Positions 34,820 through 42,310 of a DNA stretch of 64,000 nucleotides are shown one piece after another (the stretch's first letter is position 1; each line of letters starts with the position of its first letter). Under the pieces are notes generated by a model. The model was not told the origin of the DNA and ran no database searches. It saw only the letters and a program-made list of their open reading frames with translations. The position numbers were made by a program, and so were the translations under genes. This DNA is from CAYTPI01 sp964439625 (GTDB lineage Bacteria > Chloroflexota > Anaerolineae > Aggregatilineales > UBA3940): positions 248,001 through 312,000 of the forward strand of contig CAYTPI010000002.1 in the NCBI GenBank assembly GCA_964439625.1. Direction: 5' to 3'.

Positions 34820-35806
34820 TTAGGTGAAATCCAAGGAAGAATTATCACCGACATTCAATGAATGATAGCGCCCCTTCACCTTAGCATAGCGCCCAATTAG
34901 CGAATGCTGAAGCGTAGTATGTTTGACTTCCGCGCTTTCGTCAATAATCGATTCACGGATGACGCTGTGCTTGATGATACAGTCCTTAGAGATCGATACA
35001 TTTGGCCCAATTATCGAGTGATCCAATGTTGCACTCGGATGGATGTAGACCGGCGGAATGACAACACTGTTGCCGACCTCAATCTTGTCGGTGTTATCCA
35101 GCCCACTTGATAGTAGATAGCGATTGGTCTCTAAGACGGTTTCAGGCTTGCCTGCATCCAACCAGACGTTGACTCCCTCTGTCGTAAATTTTGCGCCGTC
35201 ATCAACCATAATTTGCAGCGCATCTGCAATGTAAAATTCGCCCTTTGTCATTTGCTTACGCTTCATCTGCTCTTCAATCGCTTCGATCAGCTTTTTACTC
35301 TCACGAACATAGTACATACCAATGATCGCCAGATTGCTGACGAACACTTCAGACTTTTCAACGAATTTTGTAATATGCCCATTGTCATCAAGCGTAACAA
35401 CACCAAAGGCGCGGGGGTCTTCTACCTCTTTGACGTACAACAGCCCATCATCGTCCGATTGCTTGATCGCGTCAACATCGGCATCAAACAGAGTATCCGA
35501 AAATAAAATAACCGCGGGTCCTTGTAAGTACTCCTTGGCAAGGTAAATCGCGTGTGCCTGCCCGATCATCTCATCTTGTACGACGAACCGAGCTTCTACA
35601 TCATAATTTTCATTGATGTAGCTTTTGATCTGGTCACCCAGATACCCAACAATAAATATATATTCTTCAATGTCTAGCCCGTCTAATGAAGCCAATACAT
35701 GCTTTAACATCGGTTCGCCCGCAATATTTACGAGAGGCTTTGGCCGGCTGTATGTGTGCGGGCGCAGGCGTGTACCATACCCCGCCATGGGGATTACGAC
35801 TTTCAT
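34820..35806 (-). CDS. Sugar-phosphate nucleotidyltransferase with left-handed beta-helix tail
   Basis: 328 residues. It makes an NDP-sugar from a sugar 1-phosphate and NTP. The N-terminal pyrophosphorylase signature is IPMAGYGTRLRPHT (5-18) followed by SRPKPLVNIAGEPML (Lys in PKPL contacts the phosphate). EKSEVFVSNLAIIGMYY is in the middle and WLDAGKPETVLETN in the substrate region. The last 90 residues contain hexapeptide-type repeats (IHPSATLDHSIIGPNVSI). The layout fits glucose-1-phosphate thymidylyl-, uridylyl- or mannose-1-phosphate guanylyltransferases; the base and sugar cannot be settled. It probably feeds the glycan array to its left. Upstream of the ATG is AAAGGT. Confidence 0.9.
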   Translation of the reverse strand: MKVVIPMAGYGTRLRPHTYSRPKPLVNIAGEPMLKHVLASLDGLDIEEYIFIVGYLGDQIKSYINENYDVEARFVVQDEMIGQAHAIYLAKEYLQGPAVILFSDTLFDADVDAIKQSDDDGLLYVKEVEDPRAFGVVTLDDNGHITKFVEKSEVFVSNLAIIGMYYVRESKKLIEAIEEQMKRKQMTKGEFYIADALQIMVDDGAKFTTEGVNVWLDAGKPETVLETNRYLLSSGLDNTDKIEVGNSVVIPPVYIHPSATLDHSIIGPNVSISKDCIIKHSVIRESIIDESAEVKHTTLQHSLIGRYAKVKGRYHSLNVGDNSSLDFT

Positions 35807-35927
35807 TTACCTTTTGTCCTTGCGTCGGTTGGTGGTTCAGTCATGTCAAGTCTGTATACCGTATCGTGTTCAGGCTAAGGTAGCCATAATAACGAGGTCG
35901 TAAGTGTATCTCTCATCTTTGCACAGG

Positions 35928-35933
35928 TATAAT
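35928..35933 (+). promoter_or_regulatory. -10 box upstream of gmk
   Basis: Perfect TATAAT within GGTATAAT, 66 bases before the gmk ATG, in the 192-base divergent gap 35807-35998. The -35 at 17 bases (TGTATC) is poor. The same GGTATAAT core recurs at 41397-41404 and 42269-42276 before other plus-strand genes. Confidence 0.45.
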
Positions 35934-35998
35934 CTTCCACTAAATCACACGTCTGATATATCGCTGTTGTAAAACTAATCCATCAGAGAAGGTGCTCC

Positions 35999-36697
35999 AT
36001 GCCACAGTCAACACTGTCTGGTGTTGAAAAATTAACGCTCATGTCACAAAAGGTACTACCCCGCAGACTATTCATCATCTCTGGGCCATCGGGTGTAGGC
36101 AAAAACACCATCATTCGCAATCTGCTTTCTAGCTACCCTGTAAAACTAGCGCGTGTCCGCACGTACACAACGCGTGAACCGCGCGAAGACGAGGTCAACG
36201 GGGAACAATACTATTTCGTGTCCGCCGAGGAATTTCACGAGCTGGCGCATGAAGGCGCTCTGATGGAAGTGGATGGTGACGCAGTAGGGCATGACGTTTA
36301 TGGTCTGGGCAAAGTCTATAGCATTCCGTCAGACCCATTCACAGGTATTCCAGAAGAAAACCATCTGGTATTGGCTGAAGTTGATACCCACGGCGCACGC
36401 CTGCTGAAATCACACTATCCCGATGCGGTTCTGATTTTTATCACAGCACCCATTGAACAACTTGAAGAGCGCATCGAGAGCCGCGAAGACAACACTTTGA
36501 CCGAAAGTGAGCTACAACAGCGCATCGCCAAGGCCTATGAGCACATTCAAGCTATGAAGGATTTCGACTATGTCGTTATCAACGAAGATGATCGCATCAC
36601 TGAGTCCGTTCAGGCGGTCGCTTCCATCATTGATGTAGAACGCATGCGCGTCCGCAATAATATTGACTTTGAGTCCGCCTTCACAGGGAACGCGTGA
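35999..36697 (+). CDS. gmk: Guanylate kinase
   Basis: Phosphorylates GMP to GDP. Of its 232 residues the core starts near 23. P-loop GPSGVGKNT (29-37), with Asn where most family members have Gly or Ser; GMP-binding TTREPREDEVNGEQYYFVS (57-75); lid and C-terminal helices with AEVDTHGARLLK and the DFDYVVINED segment. The N-terminus is about 15-20 residues longer than usual; the ATG at 35999 has GAAGGTG upstream, but the internal ATG at residue 15 is an alternative. The stop is one base before the next start. Confidence 0.95.
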   Translation: MPQSTLSGVEKLTLMSQKVLPRRLFIISGPSGVGKNTIIRNLLSSYPVKLARVRTYTTREPREDEVNGEQYYFVSAEEFHELAHEGALMEVDGDAVGHDVYGLGKVYSIPSDPFTGIPEENHLVLAEVDTHGARLLKSHYPDAVLIFITAPIEQLEERIESREDNTLTESELQQRIAKAYEHIQAMKDFDYVVINEDDRITESVQAVASIIDVERMRVRNNIDFESAFTGNA

Positions 36698-36698
36698 G

Positions 36699-38282
36699 AT
36701 GACTTCCGGCATAGAAGCGGTCGAACTAGAGATCTTCCGGCATCTGTTTGCCTCTGTTGCTGAAGAGATGGGGGTTACGCTCGGTCGTACCGGATACTCG
36801 CCGAACATCAAAGAGCGCAGGGATTATTCGTGTGCACTCTTTCTAGGAGATAGTCGCATGCTGGCACAAGCCGCACACATCCCTGTTCATTTGGGAGCCA
36901 TGCCCGCATCTGTTCGAGCAGCAATTGAGCAAACAGATATTTTTCGCATGGGTGATGTTGTCATCTTAAATGATCCCTATCTGGGTGGCACCCACCTTCC
37001 TGATGTTACGTTAGTCTCGCCAGTATTTGCCAGCGGCACCAACACACCCGACTTTTTCATGGCATCACGTGCCCACCACGCCGATATCGGTGGCATGTCT
37101 CCCGGTTCGATGCCAATCTCAACCGAGTTATATCAAGAAGGGTTGATCATCCCGCCCATTAAATTAATCGAAGCAGGCGTGCTCAATGAGGGAGTGCAAG
37201 CTCTAATCATCCGAAATTCGCGCACACCTGAAGAACGCCTTGGTGACCTCTCTGCCCAGCTCGCATCGCATAAAGTCGGCGAAAGGAGTCTTGCTGAAAT
37301 CATTGAACGCTATGGCCTAGCCGAAGTCAATAAGCAGGCAGATGCTTTATTGAATTATGCAGAACGCCTCACCAAAGCACTCATTGCTGATCTGCCTAAC
37401 GGCACAGTAACGTTTGAAGACGCTTTAGATGATGATGGGCACACCGATACGCCGATTCGTATCAAAGTAACATTGGCTATTGCTGACGAGCAATTATCCA
37501 TTGACTTTACAGGGTCAGCCCCTGCTGTCAAAGGCAATGTCAACGCCGTTCGGGCCATCGTCGAATCTGTCGTCGGCTACACGTTGCGCTGCATCGCTGG
37601 CGATAGTATGCCGATGAATCAGGGAGTCTTTAGCCCGGTTGAATTGATCGTGCCGGAAAACTCTGTGCTAGATGCCAAAGCACCTCACGCCGTTGCGGGT
37701 GGTAATGTCGAAACATCTATGCGGATAACCGATGTCCTCTTTGGGGCCTTTGCCCAACTCCTGCCCGAGCGCATGCCAGCAGCCAGTCAAGGCACAATGA
37801 ATAATCTCACATTTGGTGGCGTCACGGCAAAGGGTAAACCCTTTGCCTACTATGAGACAATGGGCGGCGGGAGTGGGGCCAGTGCTCAAGGTGATGGGGC
37901 TAGTGGGATCCACTGCCATATGAGTAACACGCTTAACACGCCCATTGAGGCCTTGGAAATGGCGCTCCCTGTGATTGTCACCCGCTACGAAATTAGACGT
38001 GGTTCAGGCGGGCGCGGTAAGTTTCGCGGCGGCGATGGCTTGATTAGAGAGATCAAGTTTTTAACCGATGTCCAAGTGACCCTGCTGACTGATCGACGTA
38101 CCACGCAACCCTATGGCCTTCAGGGTGGCGAACCAGGCGCGTCGGGTATCAATGTTCACATCGCCGTTGATGGCACAGAAACCATCCTGCCGGGCAAAGT
38201 ATCTTTGCCCGTTGCAGCAGGAGAGTCCATTCGGATTGAATCGCCGGGTGGCGGCGGCTGGGGTCCGTCTGAAGACACCTAG
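36699..38282 (+). CDS. Hydantoinase B/5-oxoprolinase beta-type subunit (HyuB-like)
   Basis: 527 residues, the usual size of HyuB. HyuA/HyuB pairs hydrolyse cyclic amides such as hydantoins or 5-oxoproline, or carboxylate ketones, using ATP. Visible: ERRDYSCALF, AQAAHIPVHLGAMP, LNDPYLGGTHLPDVTLVSPVF, ASRAHHADIGGMSPGSMP, and the Gly-rich C-terminus YEIRRGSGGRGKFRGGDGL. The start is the ATG at 36699, two codons' space after the gmk stop, with AGGGA at 9 bases; upstream open codons are inside gmk. No hyuA-like gene is next to it. The 3' end overlaps the convergent gene at the shared CTAG. Confidence 0.9.
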   Translation: MTSGIEAVELEIFRHLFASVAEEMGVTLGRTGYSPNIKERRDYSCALFLGDSRMLAQAAHIPVHLGAMPASVRAAIEQTDIFRMGDVVILNDPYLGGTHLPDVTLVSPVFASGTNTPDFFMASRAHHADIGGMSPGSMPISTELYQEGLIIPPIKLIEAGVLNEGVQALIIRNSRTPEERLGDLSAQLASHKVGERSLAEIIERYGLAEVNKQADALLNYAERLTKALIADLPNGTVTFEDALDDDGHTDTPIRIKVTLAIADEQLSIDFTGSAPAVKGNVNAVRAIVESVVGYTLRCIAGDSMPMNQGVFSPVELIVPENSVLDAKAPHAVAGGNVETSMRITDVLFGAFAQLLPERMPAASQGTMNNLTFGGVTAKGKPFAYYETMGGGSGASAQGDGASGIHCHMSNTLNTPIEALEMALPVIVTRYEIRRGSGGRGKFRGGDGLIREIKFLTDVQVTLLTDRRTTQPYGLQGGEPGASGINVHIAVDGTETILPGKVSLPVAAGESIRIESPGGGGWGPSEDT

Positions 38283-38701
38283 CTTTTAATCGGCTCAAAG
38301 ACATCCATGTAGTCACCACTCTCGATGCGCGTCCATCCCTTCGCAATTGGGTCACGATTATATAAGTAGATCCAGGCATCATGGACACCATAATCGATCA
38401 ATTCAACCTCAACCGTATCACGGATGAAACGCGTCGGTCGCGGAAAATCATCGCTGCACCCTTCATATTCATCAATTGCTGGAAGGACAGCAGCTATGTT
38501 ACGAATCCGGTAGAGTTCACCAACCACAATATCATCTGGGTTGTCAGATAAGACAACACCTGGGTAATGGTGAATTTTGTAGATCTGGCCCCGAATTCGG
38601 GCCGCTCCCAGAAATTCCCCATGTTCAGCGATGAAATGACGGTACATTTGCGTGTTAGTGGTGCGGCGTAGTGTTCCATAAACAAACATTAGGTCAAGCA
38701 T
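38279..38701 (-). CDS. Gamma-glutamylcyclotransferase-like (AIG2/GGCT fold) protein
   Basis: 140 residues. The family signature VYGTLRR (about 7-13) forms the glutamyl-binding loop, and DEYEG (near 85) supplies the catalytic-type Glu. IKHYPGVVLS-like and VVGELYRI segments also fit. These enzymes release 5-oxoproline from gamma-glutamyl compounds. It is convergent with the HyuB-like gene, whose relatives act on 5-oxoproline; a shared pathway is an attractive but unproven idea. The ORF is convincing, and the stop overlaps the neighbour's by 3-4 bases. Confidence 0.85.
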   Translation of the reverse strand: MLDLMFVYGTLRRTTNTQMYRHFIAEHGEFLGAARIRGQIYKIHHYPGVVLSDNPDDIVVGELYRIRNIAAVLPAIDEYEGCSDDFPRPTRFIRDTVEVELIDYGVHDAWIYLYNRDPIAKGWTRIESGDYMDVFEPIKS

Positions 38702-38710
38702 GGCTCCCCC

Positions 38711-41344
38711 TTACGGCTTTACAACTATCGTTATTGCTTCACTGACGGTGACGTTTCCCGTGCTATCGTATGCCTGCACACGAATCTCGTGTTCCCCTAC
38801 AGACGTAATAAGCCAGCGATCACTGTACGGGCTTTCTGTGCGTGCCGCTATTAGTTGACCATCGACGTAGAATTCTACACGTTCCATCTCGATGTCATCA
38901 ACTGCAATTGCATCAATTGTTACAAAATCTTGCTCTACAGCGACGCGCTCACCCTCAATAGGTGCAACCACCTGCAAGTCGGGGGGTGTATTATCGATTG
39001 TCACCGGGGTAATGAATTCTTCAAAGCGATTATCATCGTAGATAACTGTCAAACGCAGGCTATATAAGCCATCCAAAGTGCTGGTATCCCATTTACCCAG
39101 CACGCTATTTGTGCGAGATGTGGTCTCTTCTCGCCCAATCTGAATCCATTCATTGGGGTTAAAGCTCTGACCATAATCCAAACGATAGCTGGCAAAGCCG
39201 TTTCCGGTAGCATTGCCGCGTATTTCCACAGCATCTCCAAGTCTGGCAAAAGGCTCCGGAGATACTATTGCCACCTCACCCTCAGGGACTGGTGCTTGTA
39301 AAACATCATATGTCTGCGGCGGAACAGGCAATCCCTCTTCCCATGCCCACTCAGATGCTTCTGGCGGCAGCACAAGGAACACCTCTTCCTTTACCAACTG
39401 CGGCGGTGTATAGACGGTTGCTAACAAGCCACTCTCGCTGTTGATCTCAAACGCTTGGTAAAAAGTATCGAACTCCAATGGTTCGGTACCCTCGCGGAAG
39501 ACTTCCTCAACGACAGGGCAAGTACCTGTCGGCAGTAAACCTGATGTTTCGCACACTGTTAGGCGGCTTATTCCAAGCGGCTCTGGCACTGGAGTCACAC
39601 CTGTCTCCTGTGTTGCCTGCTCGAATATACTCAGCCAGAGGGTATTGTGGATGTTGGCTTCGACATTAGTTGTCCAAATAGCCACAACGATGTCGCTGGT
39701 ATACCCAACTGACCAACGCTGCCCCTCAGCCATGTCCAGACTGTAAACTGCGGCTGGCGTATTAAACGGTTTTAGTGAGTCATCGTCAAGAATATGTGTG
39801 ACAAGATATGGTAAGGTCGGGTCAACCACAACACTGACCGTCCGCGTATCAACCGCTTGCCCACCACCCTCAATAACACTCAGTAGTTCAGGCTCCGGGG
39901 CAGTCGTGGCGCCAGAGTTTGATTGCCCAACCAACATTCCGCTATTTGCAAACAACGTGTATGCATACACAAGGTCAAGCGGCTCAGGCTGAAAATCAGA
40001 GATAAACGTCTCTATTTCGTTAATCGGCACCTCCAGCCCCACAAACCGCATTGTACGTTCAATAGACGGTAGCCCCGCGCGAGCAATTGTTTGCAACGCT
40101 GGCGCTTCATAGCTGTTTGCCAAAGCCTGCCGAATATTGATTGGCCCATGGTAAACACCATTGGCATTCTCTGGGATGAAGAGCGTCCCATTGTTGTTCT
40201 CGATGGCAGTCCGCACATCCAAGATCGATGTAGCGGGTGCAAAGCCTTGCTCAAAGGCTGTTTGGTAAACGAACGGTAGCACAATACGACCATCAGTCGA
40301 GAACGCAGTGATGTCACCCTGTGCATTGTCAGCCAAAGCTAAAACCTGACCAGTCATCGGGTCAATCACAATGATCAAGCTCGCGCCTGCGTCAGAGATG
40401 ATGCCACCACATTCAGATGCACCACTGGCGCCAATTGCGCATTCAGCAAATGCCTGCAAATCAGCATTGATGCTCAAGTTAGCGTTGACAGCATTCACAT
40501 TATCACCTAGCTGCATCCGCTTTTCTAACTGCTGTGTCGCCAACTGCGCCAAAGCCGAAGCGGAATTGTCAGCCTCAAATTGAAAAGCAGCATCTTCTAG
40601 CTGTGCCGCGGAATAGGACGCAGGACTTAACCAGCCAAACTTGACCATCCGCGCCAAGATATCCTGCTGACGTGCCCGTAACTGCTCTGGGCTGGCGTTA
40701 CGTGGGTCTTCTGCCAGGGCCGCTAAGACGGCCGCTTCTGCCACAGTTAACGCTTGCGGCCCTTTCTGATAATAATACTGCGCTGCAGCGCTCAACCCAT
40801 AGCTCAAGTCACCATAATAGTTTGTGTTTAACAACCATTCAGCAGCTTGAGCCTGAGTAAGGTTTGCTTGCAGTTCATTGAAATAGACCCAGCGCTCAAA
40901 ACTATTTGTATACTCCGATACGAGAATATCATCGGTTATTCTGCGGGCTGCCAGCGTAACTGCTTCCTTGGGTGTACTAGCCGGCAGCGCAGCGATGAAA
41001 ACCTGCCAGACGTCTGGCGACAACGTCCGAGTATCTAGCCAACTATCTGTGCTTGCAGCCTCCCGCTCAACACGATGAAGCACCGTCTCACCATCACTAG
41101 CGTAGAACGTTGCACTGATGGATTGTCGCTGTGTACTAATCGCTGTCTCAGGCATTCGACTCGCATAGGCATTATACGCATGGTTAAAGCCAGTCGCCGC
41201 CAGTAGGGCCAGCGGCATCAGCAAAGCGAATGTTAGAAGGGTAACCTGACCACCCAATCGAGCGGAAAGGCTGCGCCGCGCTTGATGCCGCTCCCGAGCC
41301 CGTCGCCTGCGAATAACACGTGATGTTATATTCTTATCTACCAC
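38711..41344 (-). CDS. Degenerate class A penicillin-binding-protein relative with Ig-like C-terminus
   Basis: 877 residues: basic cytosolic start (1-30), one membrane span (about 33-52), a GT51-like remnant (110-235), a transpeptidase-like domain (about 320-600) and two beta-sandwich domains (about 690-877). GT51 similarity is plain in LLNTNYYGDLSYGLSAAAQY (171-190) and LTVAEAAVLAALAEDP (199-214). However, the ED-x2-F-x2-H-x-G motif is missing: FIAALPASTPKEA (116-128) stands in its place. In the transpeptidase domain the S-x-x-K position reads RIVL (353-356) before PFVYQTAFEQG, S-x-N reads SYE (411-413), and K-T-G is replaced by EGQRWSVGYTS. The reading frame is intact and long, so this looks like a preserved non-catalytic protein rather than a decaying gene. 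Most likely a wall-synthesis scaffold or regulator. Confidence 0.85.
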   Translation of the reverse strand: MVDKNITSRVIRRRRARERHQARRSLSARLGGQVTLLTFALLMPLALLAATGFNHAYNAYASRMPETAISTQRQSISATFYASDGETVLHRVEREAASTDSWLDTRTLSPDVWQVFIAALPASTPKEAVTLAARRITDDILVSEYTNSFERWVYFNELQANLTQAQAAEWLLNTNYYGDLSYGLSAAAQYYYQKGPQALTVAEAAVLAALAEDPRNASPEQLRARQQDILARMVKFGWLSPASYSAAQLEDAAFQFEADNSASALAQLATQQLEKRMQLGDNVNAVNANLSINADLQAFAECAIGASGASECGGIISDAGASLIIVIDPMTGQVLALADNAQGDITAFSTDGRIVLPFVYQTAFEQGFAPATSILDVRTAIENNNGTLFIPENANGVYHGPINIRQALANSYEAPALQTIARAGLPSIERTMRFVGLEVPINEIETFISDFQPEPLDLVYAYTLFANSGMLVGQSNSGATTAPEPELLSVIEGGGQAVDTRTVSVVVDPTLPYLVTHILDDDSLKPFNTPAAVYSLDMAEGQRWSVGYTSDIVVAIWTTNVEANIHNTLWLSIFEQATQETGVTPVPEPLGISRLTVCETSGLLPTGTCPVVEEVFREGTEPLEFDTFYQAFEINSESGLLATVYTPPQLVKEEVFLVLPPEASEWAWEEGLPVPPQTYDVLQAPVPEGEVAIVSPEPFARLGDAVEIRGNATGNGFASYRLDYGQSFNPNEWIQIGREETTSRTNSVLGKWDTSTLDGLYSLRLTVIYDDNRFEEFITPVTIDNTPPDLQVVAPIEGERVAVEQDFVTIDAIAVDDIEMERVEFYVDGQLIAARTESPYSDRWLITSVGEHEIRVQAYDSTGNVTVSEAITIVVKP

Positions 41345-41374
41345 AACATTTTTCTTGATTATTCGTAATGCGTA

Positions 41375-41404
41375 TTGTTATATAAGACCCATTGCGGGTA
41401 TAAT
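41375..41404 (+). promoter_or_regulatory. Promoter for the response-regulator gene
   Basis: -35 TTGTTA (41375-41380, 4/6), 18-base spacer, -10 TATAAT (41399-41404, perfect). It lies 85 bases before the ATG, in the 144-base gap shared with the divergent PBP-like gene. A separate TTGACA at 41452-41457 has no good -10 behind it. Confidence 0.55.
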
Positions 41405-41488
41405 TCTATTATAGATACAATGCAAGCATCACACATTATCTCTACCACTGCTTGACAAACAAATTGTAGGGAATTAGGAGAGGGTTCA

Positions 41489-42196
41489 ATGAGCAACCAA
41501 GAACGGACAGTTCTGATCGTCGGGGCATCGTCGAATATCCAGAACTATCATAAGGTGTTTACCGAAGCAGGCTTTATTGTTGACCATGCGGTAGATGGTT
41601 CAAACGCAGAGCGTTACTTCGAAGTTAATGGTCTGCCACATATTATGATTGTTGATGTTGATTTGCCAGATACCACTGGTGTTGAATTCTGTGAGGGGCT
41701 TCACGACCTGTCAGGTTTACCAATTATCATTGTTTCAATCGATGATAACCCTGAGGACGAGGTCACGGCGGTACAAGCTCTAAAATACGCCGATGATTTT
41801 ATTCAGGCACCATTCACCACAGATGAACTTGTCATGCGGGTGCGGCGCATTCTTAGCCGGATTAATAACTTCAGTTATGCTAGCGGCCCCAAAATTGAAA
41901 TTAATGATTGGCTTGTTATTGATCCGGTTCACCGCCAGATCAATGTTCGTGGCGAGACTAAAAAACTAACACCGATTGAGAACGCGCTGCTACATGTGCT
42001 GCTTAAGCATAAAGGCAACGTGGTTGACGCTGACACTCTGATAGAACGCGTATGGCGCGCTGACCCAAGTGTCAGCGACCGCAATGTTCTGCGCGTTCAC
42101 ATCCATCGCCTGCGTCAAAAACTTGAAGGTGAAAGCGACGTTACGCCGATCATCGTCACTGAGCGGGGTGTGGGTTACGCTTTTGTCGCAGCCTAA
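41489..42196 (+). CDS. OmpR-type response regulator with atypical receiver domain
   Basis: 235 residues: receiver (about 7-123) and winged helix-turn-helix (about 135-233). The DNA-binding part is orthodox: LTPIENALLHVLLKHKGNVV, then ERVWRADPSVSDRNVLRVHI with IHRLRQKLEG and GVGYAFV. The receiver keeps the phospho-acceptor position Asp56 (MIVDVDLP) and Ser83 in the Thr/Ser switch position. However, the metal-binding acidic pair is replaced by Gly12-Ala13 (LIVGAS), and the invariant Lys before PF is Ala107 (QAPF). Phosphorylation is therefore unlikely to follow the normal route. No histidine kinase is adjacent. AGGAGAGG precedes the ATG at good spacing. Confidence 0.9.
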   Translation: MSNQERTVLIVGASSNIQNYHKVFTEAGFIVDHAVDGSNAERYFEVNGLPHIMIVDVDLPDTTGVEFCEGLHDLSGLPIIIVSIDDNPEDEVTAVQALKYADDFIQAPFTTDELVMRVRRILSRINNFSYASGPKIEINDWLVIDPVHRQINVRGETKKLTPIENALLHVLLKHKGNVVDADTLIERVWRADPSVSDRNVLRVHIHRLRQKLEGESDVTPIIVTERGVGYAFVAA

Positions 42197-42224
42197 GCAC
42201 TTACAAACTTTAATCAGATTTATC

Positions 42225-42252
42225 AGGGGTCACTCGTTGAAGTGGCCCTTTG
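42225..42252 (+). terminator. Possible terminator after the response-regulator gene
   Basis: Hairpin AGGG-(G)-TCACT / AGTGG-CCCT (42225-42249) with a one-base bulge and a CGTTGA loop, followed by only TT before GCG. The T run is short, so termination may be partial. Confidence 0.4.
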
Positions 42253-42276
42253 CGACTCTCTGCACATTGGTATAAT
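42250..42276 (+). promoter_or_regulatory. Promoter for the 42311 GT-C gene
   Basis: Perfect -10 TATAAT (42271-42276) in the GGTATAAT context, 34 bases before the ATG. The best -35 is TTGCGA (42250-42255) at a short 15-base spacing. Confidence 0.45.
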
Positions 42277-42310
42277 CACAGCCGTTTAGCGCCCAAACCA
42301 TACAGCACCC

